Assembly: GCA_963642995.1 (NCBI GenBank)
Contig: CAVIIZ010000006.1
Span: 1 to 52,186 of the forward strand
From: CAVAWX01 sp963642995
Lineage (GTDB): Bacteria; Actinomycetota; Coriobacteriia; Coriobacteriales; QAMH01
Reading direction: 5' to 3'
DNA length: 52,186 nucleotides
Under the pieces are notes generated by a model. The model saw only the letters and a list, made by a program, of their open reading frames with translations, had not been told where the DNA came from and did not search any database. Positions 40,343 through 48,052 of the stretch are shown in pieces. Both the position numbers and the translations under genes were made by a program. The stretch's first letter is position 1; every line of letters begins with the position of its first letter.

Positions 40343-41383
40343 CTAGCCCTTCTTCGAGCCGCTTTCCAGCCTGGCGTGCTTGCGCAAGGCGCCCTCGACC
40401 ACGATGCCCTCCACGCTGTTGGCGAATTTGTAGAACTGCGAATAGCCCGCGTCTTTCAAGCTGAAGCTGGGGAAATGGGAGTAGACGGCGTTGGAGAGCG
40501 CGTTGATGGTCATCTGGCCGTCCTTGGTCTTCGCTATCTCCTTGCGCATGAACTCGGCCACAGGGCCTGCCGACGCGTCGGTGTTGGCCAGGCGCACGTC
40601 GTAGCCGTTTTCCGTGGGAACGAGCACGAAGCGCTTCATCTCGCCCATCATCTTGTAGAGCTGCGAGTAGCCGAAGTTGCGGACGTCGAAATCGGGGAAC
40701 TTGTTGTTCAGCGAGTTGCCCGCCTCGGAAAGCGACGTCTTGCGCCCCTTGTTGTCGTTGTCGCGGATGACGCCTGCCACCACGCTTTCCACGGCCTCGA
40801 TGGTGACCGTCGTCTCGACGTCGTCGGCGTCCACGTCGATGGCATGGCACTTCTCGGCTTTGGCCTTTTCCTTCGCGCGCGCGTCGTTGTCGTCTGCCTT
40901 GCCCTGGTCGAGCTTGTAGAGGTACTCGATGTTCACGAACTTCGTGCACGCCTGCCGAAACGAGATGGAGGTCTGGTTGCGCCCCATCCCCACGACGAGC
41001 ATGTTGCTCTCGCGCAGGCGCGTGGCCAGGCGGGTGAAGTCGCTGTCGGAGCTGACGATGACGAAGCCCTCCACCTTGTCGGCATAGAGTATGTCCATCG
41101 CGTCGATGATCAGCGTGGAGTCGGTCGCGTTCTTGCCGGCCTTCTCGCCCTTCTTGTGGTTTTTCACGTTGCTGAACTGCTGCATGGGCTGGATGGCGTT
41201 TTTCAGCAGGAGGGGGCGCCAGGCAGCCATCTGGTTGTCGGTGAAGTCGCCGTAGATGCGCCGGTAGGTGGCCACGCCGTACTTCGGGATCTCGTTCATG
41301 ATGATGGGCAGGTACTTCGCCGAGACGTTGTCGGCGTCTATGAGCAAGGCGAGCCTGGTCTGCCCCTCGGTCTGTGTCGCCAT
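40343..41383 (-). CDS. NYN-domain nuclease-like protein with two OST-HTH/LOTUS domains
   Basis: 346 residues. The N-terminal NYN (PIN-like, LabA/DUF88) domain shows LALLIDADNVSAKY, IYGDFTDNQ, STLIIDAMDILY and VIVSSDSDFTRLATRLRESN, with the acidic residues expected of a metal-dependent RNase. Two LOTUS-type winged-helix repeats follow (about 205-270 and 282-345), each with an F-P-x-F...GYSQ(L/F)YK pattern. LOTUS domains bind RNA, so an RNA-directed nuclease is plausible. ATG 41383 has GGAAAGGACC upstream. It lies immediately ahead of tagD, and the short gap suggests cotranscription, but no functional link is known. Confidence 0.9.
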   Translation of the reverse strand: MATQTEGQTRLALLIDADNVSAKYLPIIMNEIPKYGVATYRRIYGDFTDNQMAAWRPLLLKNAIQPMQQFSNVKNHKKGEKAGKNATDSTLIIDAMDILYADKVEGFVIVSSDSDFTRLATRLRESNMLVVGMGRNQTSISFRQACTKFVNIEYLYKLDQGKADDNDARAKEKAKAEKCHAIDVDADDVETTVTIEAVESVVAGVIRDNDNKGRKTSLSEAGNSLNNKFPDFDVRNFGYSQLYKMMGEMKRFVLVPTENGYDVRLANTDASAGPVAEFMRKEIAKTKDGQMTINALSNAVYSHFPSFSLKDAGYSQFYKFANSVEGIVVEGALRKHARLESGSKKG

Positions 41384-41401
41384 ATGGTCCTTTCCAGCAA
41401 G

Positions 41402-41458
41402 GCGCCCGCAGCCCGGCTTGCCGCGCCCGGCGAAGGCGGGCGAAACCGGCTGCGGCGC
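41402..41458 (-). terminator. Nested GC-rich stem-loop between the MOSC and NYN genes
   Basis: An outer stem pairs 41402-41416 with 41446-41458 (13 bp, two single-base bulges); an inner stem pairs CGCCCG (41424-41429) with CGGGCG (41437-41442). No U-tract. It fills most of the 84-base gap, so it either ends MOSC transcription or structures the NYN leader. Confidence 0.5.
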
Positions 41459-41467
41459 AAGCGTTTT

Positions 41468-42007
41468 CTACAGGGTGCCGGCTTTCCGCGCGGCCTCCAC
41501 TTCCTCGATGGCCTCGGCCGGGCTGAACTCGCAGGTGCCGTCGCCCATCTTCACCACCTCGATGGGGTCGTCTTCTGCCACCGTGCCCCCGTGCAAGACG
41601 ACGGCGAAGATGCCCTCGCGCGGAAATATGCAATCTCCTGCCTGGTAGTAGATGGCGCAGCGCGTGTGGCACACCTTTCCTATCTGGCTGACTTCGACCA
41701 GCACCTCGTCGCCCAGGCGCAGCTGCGTGCCCATGGGCAGCGAGAGCAGGTCGATGTTTTCCGTGGTGAAGTTCTCGGCAAACGAGCCCTCCTCGACGTC
41801 GAGCCCCATCTCCTGGGCCTTCTCGATGCTCTCCCAGGCAAGGAAGCTGACCTGACGGTGCCAGTCGCCGGAATGCGCGTCGTCTTCCAGGCCGAACTGC
41901 TCGACGACGCGCTGGGGCGTCTCGCAGGGCTCTTTTTGCGTGCCCTTCTTCTTCGAGATGTTGATGGAGATGATGCGGGGCTGCTTGTCGTCTTGCGCGG
42001 TGCTCAT
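41468..42007 (-). CDS. MOSC domain protein
   Basis: 179 residues with the MOSC beta-barrel fold: RIISINISKKKGTQKEP, DWHRQVSFLAWESI, GSFAENFTTENIDL, LRLGDEVLVEVSQIGKVCHTRC and FPREGIFAVVLHGG. The cysteine in KVCHTRCAIYY matches the conserved MOSC cysteine. Stand-alone MOSC proteins are thought to handle sulfur or molybdenum cofactor; no other molybdopterin gene lies in the window. ATG 42007 with AAAGGA upstream is chosen over a longer reading from 42217, which would span the probable promoter. Monocistronic or followed by the NYN gene across a stem-loop. Confidence 0.92.
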   Translation of the reverse strand: MSTAQDDKQPRIISINISKKKGTQKEPCETPQRVVEQFGLEDDAHSGDWHRQVSFLAWESIEKAQEMGLDVEEGSFAENFTTENIDLLSLPMGTQLRLGDEVLVEVSQIGKVCHTRCAIYYQAGDCIFPREGIFAVVLHGGTVAEDDPIEVVKMGDGTCEFSPAEAIEEVEAARKAGTL

Positions 42008-42074
42008 GGCAGGGTCCTTTCGTCTTGCGGTCGTCATGGGCGGCCTCTCAGTTACCTGCCGAGGCAATGCCAGC

Positions 42075-42083
42075 ATCATAGCA
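42075..42083 (-). promoter_or_regulatory. Extended -10 promoter of the MOSC gene
   Basis: Minus-strand TGCTATGAT, an extended -10 about 68 bases before ATG 42007, without a recognisable -35. The rest of the 213-base gap up to the Fic gene end holds GC-rich imperfect inverted repeats but no gene. Confidence 0.5.
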
Positions 42084-42220
42084 CCCCGGCGAAAGCCCCC
42101 GCCCGAGAAGCGTCCGGGAAGACGCGCTCGCGCAGCCCGCGGCCGGCTGCATGGGCCCTGCCGCCCCATGGCAAGAAGTCGACGGCGCGAGACGAAGCCG
42201 CCGCACCCGCTGCGCACACG

Positions 42221-43426
42221 TCACCTCGCATCTTCCAGGAAGCCGGGGGAGAGCATGTAACGCGTCGTCCTCCCCACTTTGCCCCGCACGAGAATGCCCG
42301 CCTCTTTGAAGGGATCGAGCCTCTTGTAGACGGTTTGCCTGGAGATGCCGAAAATCTCGCCAAGTTGCCCGGCGCTCGACCCGCGAGCGGAAAACAACGT
42401 GGCGCTGGCCAGCTCGCGCCCCATGCGCAAGATATCCTCGTCGCGGCACGCGTCAAGAAGCCCGAGCCTTTGCTCGCATGCGGCGAGGCTTTCCTTCTTT
42501 TCGGCAAGCGACGCGCGCGTCTCCTCCATCGCCTCGGCGACGATCTCGGCGAAAACGATGACGAAGGGGGTCAGGTCGCCCCTGTTCAAGGCATGCTCGC
42601 ACAGCGTGTAGGCGCCGTAGTATCTCGCAAGATTTTCCTGAACACAGCGCGAGAAGCCGAATCCGACGATGGGCTCGTACTCGCGCGCGACGAGATAGCT
42701 GCTGATGAACCTGTTCACCCTCCCGTTGCCATCGTAGAAGGGGTGGATATAGCCAAGCAGGTAGTGGAACAGCGCGGCGCGCACGAGCGGCTCGATCCGC
42801 GAATCGCCCAAAACGAGGAAAGCCTCGTCCAAAAGCCGGACGATCCTCGTTTCCGGATGGATTCCGGAATGCAAGACCTTCCCCGCGGCATCGCAGACGT
42901 CGACGGTGCCCGCGCGGAACAGGTCGCCGTCCAAAGCATTGCCCTTGTCCGCGCGCACGACCTCGTCGGCGACGAGCTCGTCGTACAGGGAGCGCAGGTC
43001 CTTGCAGGTGGCAAGCGGGATGCTCTTGCCGCTTGAAAGCATCATGTACTTTTGCACCAGGCCGGAAAAACGGCGCCTGCGGTCGTTTTTCCTCAAGAAC
43101 TCGAGGGCCTCGCCCACCTCGCGCCGTGAGGAGCGGACGCCCTCTATCTGGTTCGAGAGGACGATTTCATCGACCAGCAGCGTCTCGGCATAACTCGACA
43201 TGGCCGCAGGCGGAAGCGAAGAGGACAGCAGCGCGATCTTCTTGTCCAGCCTCGCCGCCGTCAAAAGCAGCTCGTAGACCTCGGAGTCCATGGTGAAGAA
43301 CAGCTCGTCGGAGCGAAGCGGGAAGCCGAGCCTTGTCGTCGCGGGCAGGGCGAGGCGATACGAGAGCTCCTCGTCTGCAGGCCTCTTTCCTTCGTGAAAG
43401 GCGCTTCTCATCGTCTTGTACTTCAC
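42221..43426 (-). CDS. Fic family protein with internal inhibitory helix and C-terminal winged helix
   Basis: 401 residues. The Fic core HPFYDGNGRVNRF (228-240) has every catalytic residue for AMP transfer. An N-terminal inhibitory motif (S/T)xxxE(G/N) appears as SNQIEG (91-96), so it is an autoinhibited class II Fic. The C-terminal 50 residues form a helix-turn-helix (GQLGEIFGISRQTVYKRLDP). Targets are unknown; such proteins AMPylate or de-AMPylate host or self proteins and may autoregulate through the wHTH. GTG 43426 is the likely start (AGGAAGAG upstream); ATG 43411 is an alternative. No toxin partner gene is adjacent. An inverted repeat in its promoter is a candidate target of its own HTH. 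Confidence 0.93.
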   Translation of the reverse strand: MKYKTMRSAFHEGKRPADEELSYRLALPATTRLGFPLRSDELFFTMDSEVYELLLTAARLDKKIALLSSSLPPAAMSSYAETLLVDEIVLSNQIEGVRSSRREVGEALEFLRKNDRRRRFSGLVQKYMMLSSGKSIPLATCKDLRSLYDELVADEVVRADKGNALDGDLFRAGTVDVCDAAGKVLHSGIHPETRIVRLLDEAFLVLGDSRIEPLVRAALFHYLLGYIHPFYDGNGRVNRFISSYLVAREYEPIVGFGFSRCVQENLARYYGAYTLCEHALNRGDLTPFVIVFAEIVAEAMEETRASLAEKKESLAACEQRLGLLDACRDEDILRMGRELASATLFSARGSSAGQLGEIFGISRQTVYKRLDPFKEAGILVRGKVGRTTRYMLSPGFLEDAR

Positions 43427-43462
43427 GTGGCAGCTCTTCCTTGTGCAAACACGAACACGTCG

Positions 43463-43497
43463 ATACTGTTAAATTTACCCCGTTATTTTAACAGTAT
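43463..43497. promoter_or_regulatory. 11-bp perfect inverted repeat in the Fic promoter region
   Basis: ATACTGTTAAA (43463-43473) and TTTAACAGTAT (43487-43497) are perfect inverted arms around 13 bases, in an AT-rich patch 37 bases upstream of the Fic start. This is the usual position and shape of an autoregulatory operator. The remainder of the 339-base gap to serS is GC-rich and holds only the serS promoter. Confidence 0.65.
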
Positions 43498-43703
43498 TCA
43501 GGTATCCGAAGGGTTGTTGTCGAGGTTTTCACAGCATGACGGGGAAAACGACGTCCACGCGGCGCCGGCGCGGGCACGGGGCAGCGGGAGGGCGCGAAGG
43601 CGCCGCCCGCGAGACGGCAAAGGGGCAAAATTCGCAGAGGGCGCGGCAAGGACATGAAACCGCCGCCGGTGCGCACGGGATGCGCTTCTCGCCCGTCACG
43701 CGC

Positions 43704-43709
43704 TATACT
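43704..43709 (+). promoter_or_regulatory. Candidate -10 of serS
   Basis: TATACT in the context GCGCTATACTTG, 56 bases before the serS ATG, resembling GCGCTATGCTTG before the cysteine desulfurase gene. No good -35 is visible. No T-box-like leader was recognised. Confidence 0.4.
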
Positions 43710-43765
43710 TGCCGAAACCGCATTCGGCGACACCCGTTTCGCCCGCGCGCCCCGAGGAGGCCTGC

Positions 43766-45031
43766 ATGCTCGACGTCAAGTTCATCCGCGAAAACCCCGA
43801 GAAGGTGCGCGAGGCGTGCCTGGCGCAGCACACCGATTGGGACATGGACGGCTTTCTTGAACTGGACTCCTCCCGCCGCGCCATCATCGGGCGCGTCGAG
43901 GCGCTGAAGGCCGAGCGCAACCGCGCCTCCAGGGAAATCGGCGAGCTGATGCGCGCCGGCGAGAAGGAGGCGGCCGAGGCCGCGAAGGCCGAAGTCGGGC
44001 AGAAAGGCGACGAGATAGCAAAACTCGACGCCGAGCTGCGCGAGGTGCAGGGAAAGCTCGACGCGCGGCTCTTGTCCATCCCCAACATGCCGGCGCCCGC
44101 CACGCCGGTAGGCGAAAGCGAGGACGACAACCCCGAGGTGCGCCGCTGGGGCACCCCGCGCGAGTTCGACTTCGAGCCGGCCGCGCATTGGGACATAGGC
44201 CCTGCCCTGGACATCATCGACTTCGACCGCGGGGTCAAGCTCGCCGCGAGCCGCTTCTACGCGCTGCGCGGCGCCGGCGCCCGGCTGGAGCGCGCGCTGA
44301 TCAACTACATGCTGAACCTGCAGATCGAGGCGGGCGCCACGGAGTGGTGGGTGCCGGCCATGGCCAGCGCCGAGACGCTCACGGGCACAGGCCAGCTGCC
44401 CAAGTTCGAAGACGACCTGTTCAAGACCCGCGAGGGCATGTACATGATCCCCACGGCCGAGGTGCAGCTGACCAACCTGCACCGCGGCGAGGTGCTCGAC
44501 GGCGACGCGCTGCCGCTGCGCTACTGCGCCTTCACCCCGTGCTTTCGCGAGGAGGCTGGCAGCGCCGGCCGCGACACGCGCGGCATCATCCGCGTGCACC
44601 AGTTCGACAAGGTGGAGATGGTGCGCTTTGCCACGCCCGAGAAAAGCGACGCCGAGCTCGAGGACATGACGCACCAGGCCGAGCTCGTGCTGCAAGGCCT
44701 CGGCCTGCCCTACCGCGTGATCGGCCTGTGCACGGGCGACCTCGGCTTTTCCGCGCGCCAGACCTACGACCTGGAGGTGTGGCTGCCCAGCTACAACGCC
44801 TACAAGGAGATCTCGAGCTGCTCGAACTGCGGCGATTTCCAGGCACGGCGCGCGAACATCAAGTTCAAGGACGCCGACGGCAAAAGGCAGCTCGTCCACA
44901 CGCTGAACGGGTCGGGCGTCGCGGTGGGGCGCTGCATGGCCGCCGTGCTGGAAAACTACCAAAACGCCGACGGGACCGTGACCGTGCCCGAGGCGCTGCG
45001 CCCCTACATGGGCTGCGACCTCATCTCCTAG
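43766..45031 (+). CDS. serS: Seryl-tRNA synthetase
   Basis: Class II aminoacyl-tRNA synthetase, 421 residues. The N-terminal coiled-coil arm (about 30-100, charged heptads) grips the tRNA-Ser long variable arm. Motif 2 is FTPCFREEAGSAGRDTRGI and motif 3 GSGVAVGRCMAAVLENYQ. TGTGQLPKFEDDLF and IPTAEVQLTN mark the active site. ATG 43766 is preceded by GAGGAGG at 5 bases, so the start is firm. It is convergent with serA, whose stop is 19 bases away. Confidence 0.97.
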   Translation: MLDVKFIRENPEKVREACLAQHTDWDMDGFLELDSSRRAIIGRVEALKAERNRASREIGELMRAGEKEAAEAAKAEVGQKGDEIAKLDAELREVQGKLDARLLSIPNMPAPATPVGESEDDNPEVRRWGTPREFDFEPAAHWDIGPALDIIDFDRGVKLAASRFYALRGAGARLERALINYMLNLQIEAGATEWWVPAMASAETLTGTGQLPKFEDDLFKTREGMYMIPTAEVQLTNLHRGEVLDGDALPLRYCAFTPCFREEAGSAGRDTRGIIRVHQFDKVEMVRFATPEKSDAELEDMTHQAELVLQGLGLPYRVIGLCTGDLGFSARQTYDLEVWLPSYNAYKEISSCSNCGDFQARRANIKFKDADGKRQLVHTLNGSGVAVGRCMAAVLENYQNADGTVTVPEALRPYMGCDLIS

Positions 45032-45032
45032 C

Positions 45033-45051
45033 GGGCCGCCGCGGCGCGCCC
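45033..45051. terminator. Short GC-rich hairpin between serS and serA
   Basis: GGGC (45033-45036) pairs with GCCC (45048-45051) around a self-complementary CGCCGCGGCG, in the 19-base gap between convergent stops. There is no U-tract; assignment as a terminator rests mainly on position. Confidence 0.3.
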
Positions 45052-46634
45052 TACAGCTCGACCAGCGCGAAGTCCTCGGCCTGGACGGCGTCGACGAGCT
45101 CCTTTTGCAGGCGCTCGCCCACCGGCTTGTCCACGTTCATCAAGACCGTGGCCGTCTTGCGCCCCTCGCCTTGGGCTATCTGCATGTTCTCGATGGAGAT
45201 GCCGGCGTCTCCCAGCACCGTGCCTATCTTGCCCATGCGCCCCGGCCCGTCCACGTACTCCAGCGCGACCACCGTGTGCTCGGGCACGAAATCGAAGGCG
45301 TATCCCGCGAAATCGATGATGCGCGGCATGTCGCGCCCGAAGGCCAGCGTGGCCGCCATCGTGACGGGGTGGTCGCTTGCATGCACCGTGACGGCGACGT
45401 AGCTCGGATACACCTCGGAAAGCGGGTCCTTGCTCGTCTCGACCTCGACCCCGCGCTGCTCGGCCAGAAAGCCCGCGTTGATGATGTTGACCGGTATCTC
45501 GCTGCCGCACGCCATGACGCCCGCGAGCGCCGCCGTGCCCAGCACCGACACGTCCGTCTTCGCTATCTCGCCGCAGGCCTTCACCTCGACCTTCGAGATG
45601 CCGCCGCGGGCCACCTGCGCGGCCAGCTGCCCCAGGCGCTGCGCCACCGGCATGTACGGCCCGAGCTCGTCCATGACCTCTTGCGGCACGCGGGCGGCGT
45701 TCACCACGGTGTTGACCGTCTTGCCCGAAAGCCCCGCGATGACGTAGTCGGCGATCTGGGTGGCCGCGCGCGTCTGCGCCTCTTTCGTGCTCGCGCCCAG
45801 ATGCGGGGTCAGGACCGCGTTGTCGAAGCGGTGTATGGGCGAGTCGGAAACGGGCTCGCTTTCCCACACGTCCACGCCGCACGCCGCGACCTTGCCGTTT
45901 TCCAGGTAGGTGGCGAGGGCGTCGAGGTCGATGATGCCGCCGCGCGCGACGTTCAAGACGATCACGCCGTCTTTCATCTGCTGGAACTCGTGGTTGGAGA
46001 ACATGTTGCGCGTCTCGTCGGTGAGCGGCATGTGCACGGTGACGACGTCGGCCAACGCGAGCACCTCGTCGACCGTGTCGTAGAGGGTGATGCCCAGATG
46101 CTCGGCCATCTCGGGGCTGCAGTAGGGGTCGTAGCCCACGAGCTCCATGTCGAAGGCGCGGGCGCGCTCGGCCACGAGACGGCCCACGTGCCCGGTGCCG
46201 AAGATGCCCAGCGTCTTTCCGGACAGCTCCGTGCCGGTGAACTTGGAGCGGTCCCACTTGCCGGCCTTCATGGACGCGTCCGCCGCCGCCGTCTTGCGGG
46301 CGGCGGCGAGCATGAGGCACATGGTCTGCTCGGCGGCGGAGACGACGTTGGACAGCGGCGCGTTGCACACGACGATGCCGCGCTCGGTGGCGGCGGCCCG
46401 GTCGATGTTGTCCACGCCCACGCCCGCACGGCCGATGATCTTCAGCTTCGCGCCCGCCTCGATGACCTCGCGGGTGACGGTGGTGGCGCTGCGCACGATC
46501 AGGCCATCGTAGTCGGGAATCATGTCGAGCAGCTGCTCGGGGGTGGTGTCGGGCTTGAACGTGACGTCGATGCCGGCCTCCTCGAGCACCGCGACGCCGT
46601 CTTTTGCGAACTTCTCGGGAATGAGGACCTTCAT
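45051..46634 (-). CDS. serA: D-3-phosphoglycerate dehydrogenase
   Basis: First step of serine synthesis. 527 residues, the long form with an intervening (ASB) domain and a C-terminal ACT domain, as in Mycobacterium. GRAGVGVDNID, the NAD motif GIFGTGHVGRLVAERA, NVARGGIIDLDAL, DVWESEP and the catalytic histidine in TPHLGAST are present. The ACT domain (about 455-527, VDGPGRMGKIGTVLGDAGISI) suggests serine feedback. ATG 46634 with AAAGG and AAGGAG upstream fits better than the longer reading from 46655. The leader contains a large stem-loop. Confidence 0.97.
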   Translation of the reverse strand: MKVLIPEKFAKDGVAVLEEAGIDVTFKPDTTPEQLLDMIPDYDGLIVRSATTVTREVIEAGAKLKIIGRAGVGVDNIDRAAATERGIVVCNAPLSNVVSAAEQTMCLMLAAARKTAAADASMKAGKWDRSKFTGTELSGKTLGIFGTGHVGRLVAERARAFDMELVGYDPYCSPEMAEHLGITLYDTVDEVLALADVVTVHMPLTDETRNMFSNHEFQQMKDGVIVLNVARGGIIDLDALATYLENGKVAACGVDVWESEPVSDSPIHRFDNAVLTPHLGASTKEAQTRAATQIADYVIAGLSGKTVNTVVNAARVPQEVMDELGPYMPVAQRLGQLAAQVARGGISKVEVKACGEIAKTDVSVLGTAALAGVMACGSEIPVNIINAGFLAEQRGVEVETSKDPLSEVYPSYVAVTVHASDHPVTMAATLAFGRDMPRIIDFAGYAFDFVPEHTVVALEYVDGPGRMGKIGTVLGDAGISIENMQIAQGEGRKTATVLMNVDKPVGERLQKELVDAVQAEDFALVEL

Positions 46635-46680
46635 GGCGAACCTTTCTCCTTGCATGGTGCGGCGCGTGCCGTCGAAACCG

Positions 46681-46736
46681 ACGCGCCCGTGCAGGCCGCC
46701 GAAAAACGCTTCTCGGCAGGCACCGCACGGGCGCGT
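46681..46736 (-). promoter_or_regulatory. 56-base stem-loop in the serA leader
   Basis: ACGCGCCCGTGC (46681-46692) and GCACGGGCGCGT (46725-46736) are perfect 12-bp inverted arms. Inside them a second stem (GCC and CCGA against TCGG and GGC) extends the helix to a 10-base loop. It lies between a candidate serA promoter and the serA start, and 22 bases after the radical SAM gene stop. It is either a U-less terminator of that gene or a leader structure. Confidence 0.55.
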
Positions 46737-46754
46737 GAAATGCGCGTGGGAGAG

Positions 46755-46763
46755 ATTCTAGCA
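46755..46763 (-). promoter_or_regulatory. Extended -10 promoter candidate of serA
   Basis: Minus-strand TGCTAGAAT overlaps the stop codon of the radical SAM gene (its TAG is part of the hexamer). A start near 46748 would place the whole stem-loop in the serA leader. No -35 was recognised. Confidence 0.45.
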
Positions 46764-47828
46764 CCCCTCGGCGATCTTTTGCTCCATGTACTCCGGGGTG
46801 AGGTCGATGCGCGTGCCGTCGGCCAGGGCGATCTTGCGGAACCCCGCCTGGTAGAACATGCTGCGCACGGCGGGCACGTCCAGCCCGTGGTGGCCTGCCG
46901 TGTCCTCGGCGGTGTCGCGCGGGTTGAAGCCGGTCTCGGCGCAGATGTCGTTGCCGCCGGAGAGCAGGCTGGCCGTGTTGGGCTCGTGGACCGCAAACCA
47001 GGGGAACTCCACCTGGTCGATCATGATGAAGATCTGGATGGCCTCCAGAAACGCCAGGCGCAAGTCGGTGATCTCGGACTTCAACCCCTCGAACGGCGTG
47101 TTGGGGATGCTGTTGCGCTTCATGATGCCGCTGCCGTCTTTGATGCCGTAGTCCTCGCTGCGCTTCTTGATGTCGAAGAGGCGCTCGGCTATGGCCTCGT
47201 CGGGGGTGTCGGCGCCGACGGGCTCGCAGCAGTCCTGCAGCAGCAGCCCTGCCTCGTGCGCGGCGCGGATGGTGGCCTCGCGGCGCTCGGGCGAGATGGT
47301 CGTGTATTCCCCCTCGCCGATGCGCTTGACGTGGTAGGCGCCGTCAAGGCCAGCCGCCTTCAGCTTCTCGAAGTAGGCCTTGTCCGTGTCGCCGATGTTG
47401 GAGAACAGCAGCGTGTGCGCCGGGATGGCGGCGCGGACCGCCTTGATCACGTCGAGGTAGTAGTCCTCGTCGTAGGTGTTCATGGTCATGATCCACAGGC
47501 CGTAGAGGTCGCCGCCCTTGGTGAACTCGATGGCCCGTTTTACCACCTCGTCGACCGACATGGTCACGCGCTCGCCGAAGCCCGTGCTCGACTTCGCGAA
47601 GCTGCAGAACTTGCAGTCGGCCTCGCAGGGGTACATGTCGATGCCTATCTGGCCCCACATGGCGCAGGCGTTGCCCGTTTTCGCGCGGACGATGTCGTTG
47701 GCGGCGCCGCGCACCGCCGTGGCCTCGGGGCTGACCTCGTCGAGGGCCATCAGGTACAACGCGTCGTCGTAGGTGATGGCCTTGCCCTCGTGTGCCGCTG
47801 CGATCATGTCTGCCACTCGCTGATCCAT
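46758..47828 (-). CDS. Radical SAM protein, BioB/HydE/PylB-like
   Basis: 356 residues. The [4Fe-4S] motif CxxxCxxC reads PCEADCKFC (C68, C72, C75). The downstream pattern (GLWIMTMNTYDEDYYLDVIKAV, SNIGDT, AYHVKRIGEGEYTTISPERR, DCCEPVGADT, RNSIPNTPFEG, LLSGGNDICAETGFNPRDTAED) follows the biotin-synthase-like barrel, including the GLxxQ/DCCEPVG region. HydE, PylB and other BioB relatives share it, and no hydrogenase or pyrrolysine gene is nearby, so the substrate is unassigned. ATG 47828 has GAGAGGG 7 bases upstream. A 224-base gap upstream contains a possible TTGTCT-18-TCATAT promoter (about 48010-48050) and no gene. Confidence 0.88.
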   Translation of the reverse strand: MDQRVADMIAAAHEGKAITYDDALYLMALDEVSPEATAVRGAANDIVRAKTGNACAMWGQIGIDMYPCEADCKFCSFAKSSTGFGERVTMSVDEVVKRAIEFTKGGDLYGLWIMTMNTYDEDYYLDVIKAVRAAIPAHTLLFSNIGDTDKAYFEKLKAAGLDGAYHVKRIGEGEYTTISPERREATIRAAHEAGLLLQDCCEPVGADTPDEAIAERLFDIKKRSEDYGIKDGSGIMKRNSIPNTPFEGLKSEITDLRLAFLEAIQIFIMIDQVEFPWFAVHEPNTASLLSGGNDICAETGFNPRDTAEDTAGHHGLDVPAVRSMFYQAGFRKIALADGTRIDLTPEYMEQKIAEGC

Positions 47829-48052
47829 GTCCAAACCCTCTCTTCCCGATCGTGTGCGCCGCGCACACGGCGAAGGCGACGCGCGCCTTTCTCGCCGCGG
47901 GCAGGCGCCTCTGCCTGTCTCGCATGCGCCGTTTCCCCGCAGGCGGCGCACAACGGCGCCGCACGCGAAGGGCACATGCCTCGCGCAGGCGACCGTGTCC
48001 GCATATGCCGAAAGCGGATATGAGATGCAGTCGCCTACGTGAGACAATCTTA

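Noticed and set aside
42040..42100. TPP-riboswitch-like pieces (GGGGTGC and CTGAGAGG on the minus strand) upstream of the MOSC gene
   Set aside because: The second conserved arm (ACCTGAT...TAATACC) is missing, and the gene is not a thiamine gene. GGGGTGC overlaps the extended -10, so the resemblance is chance.
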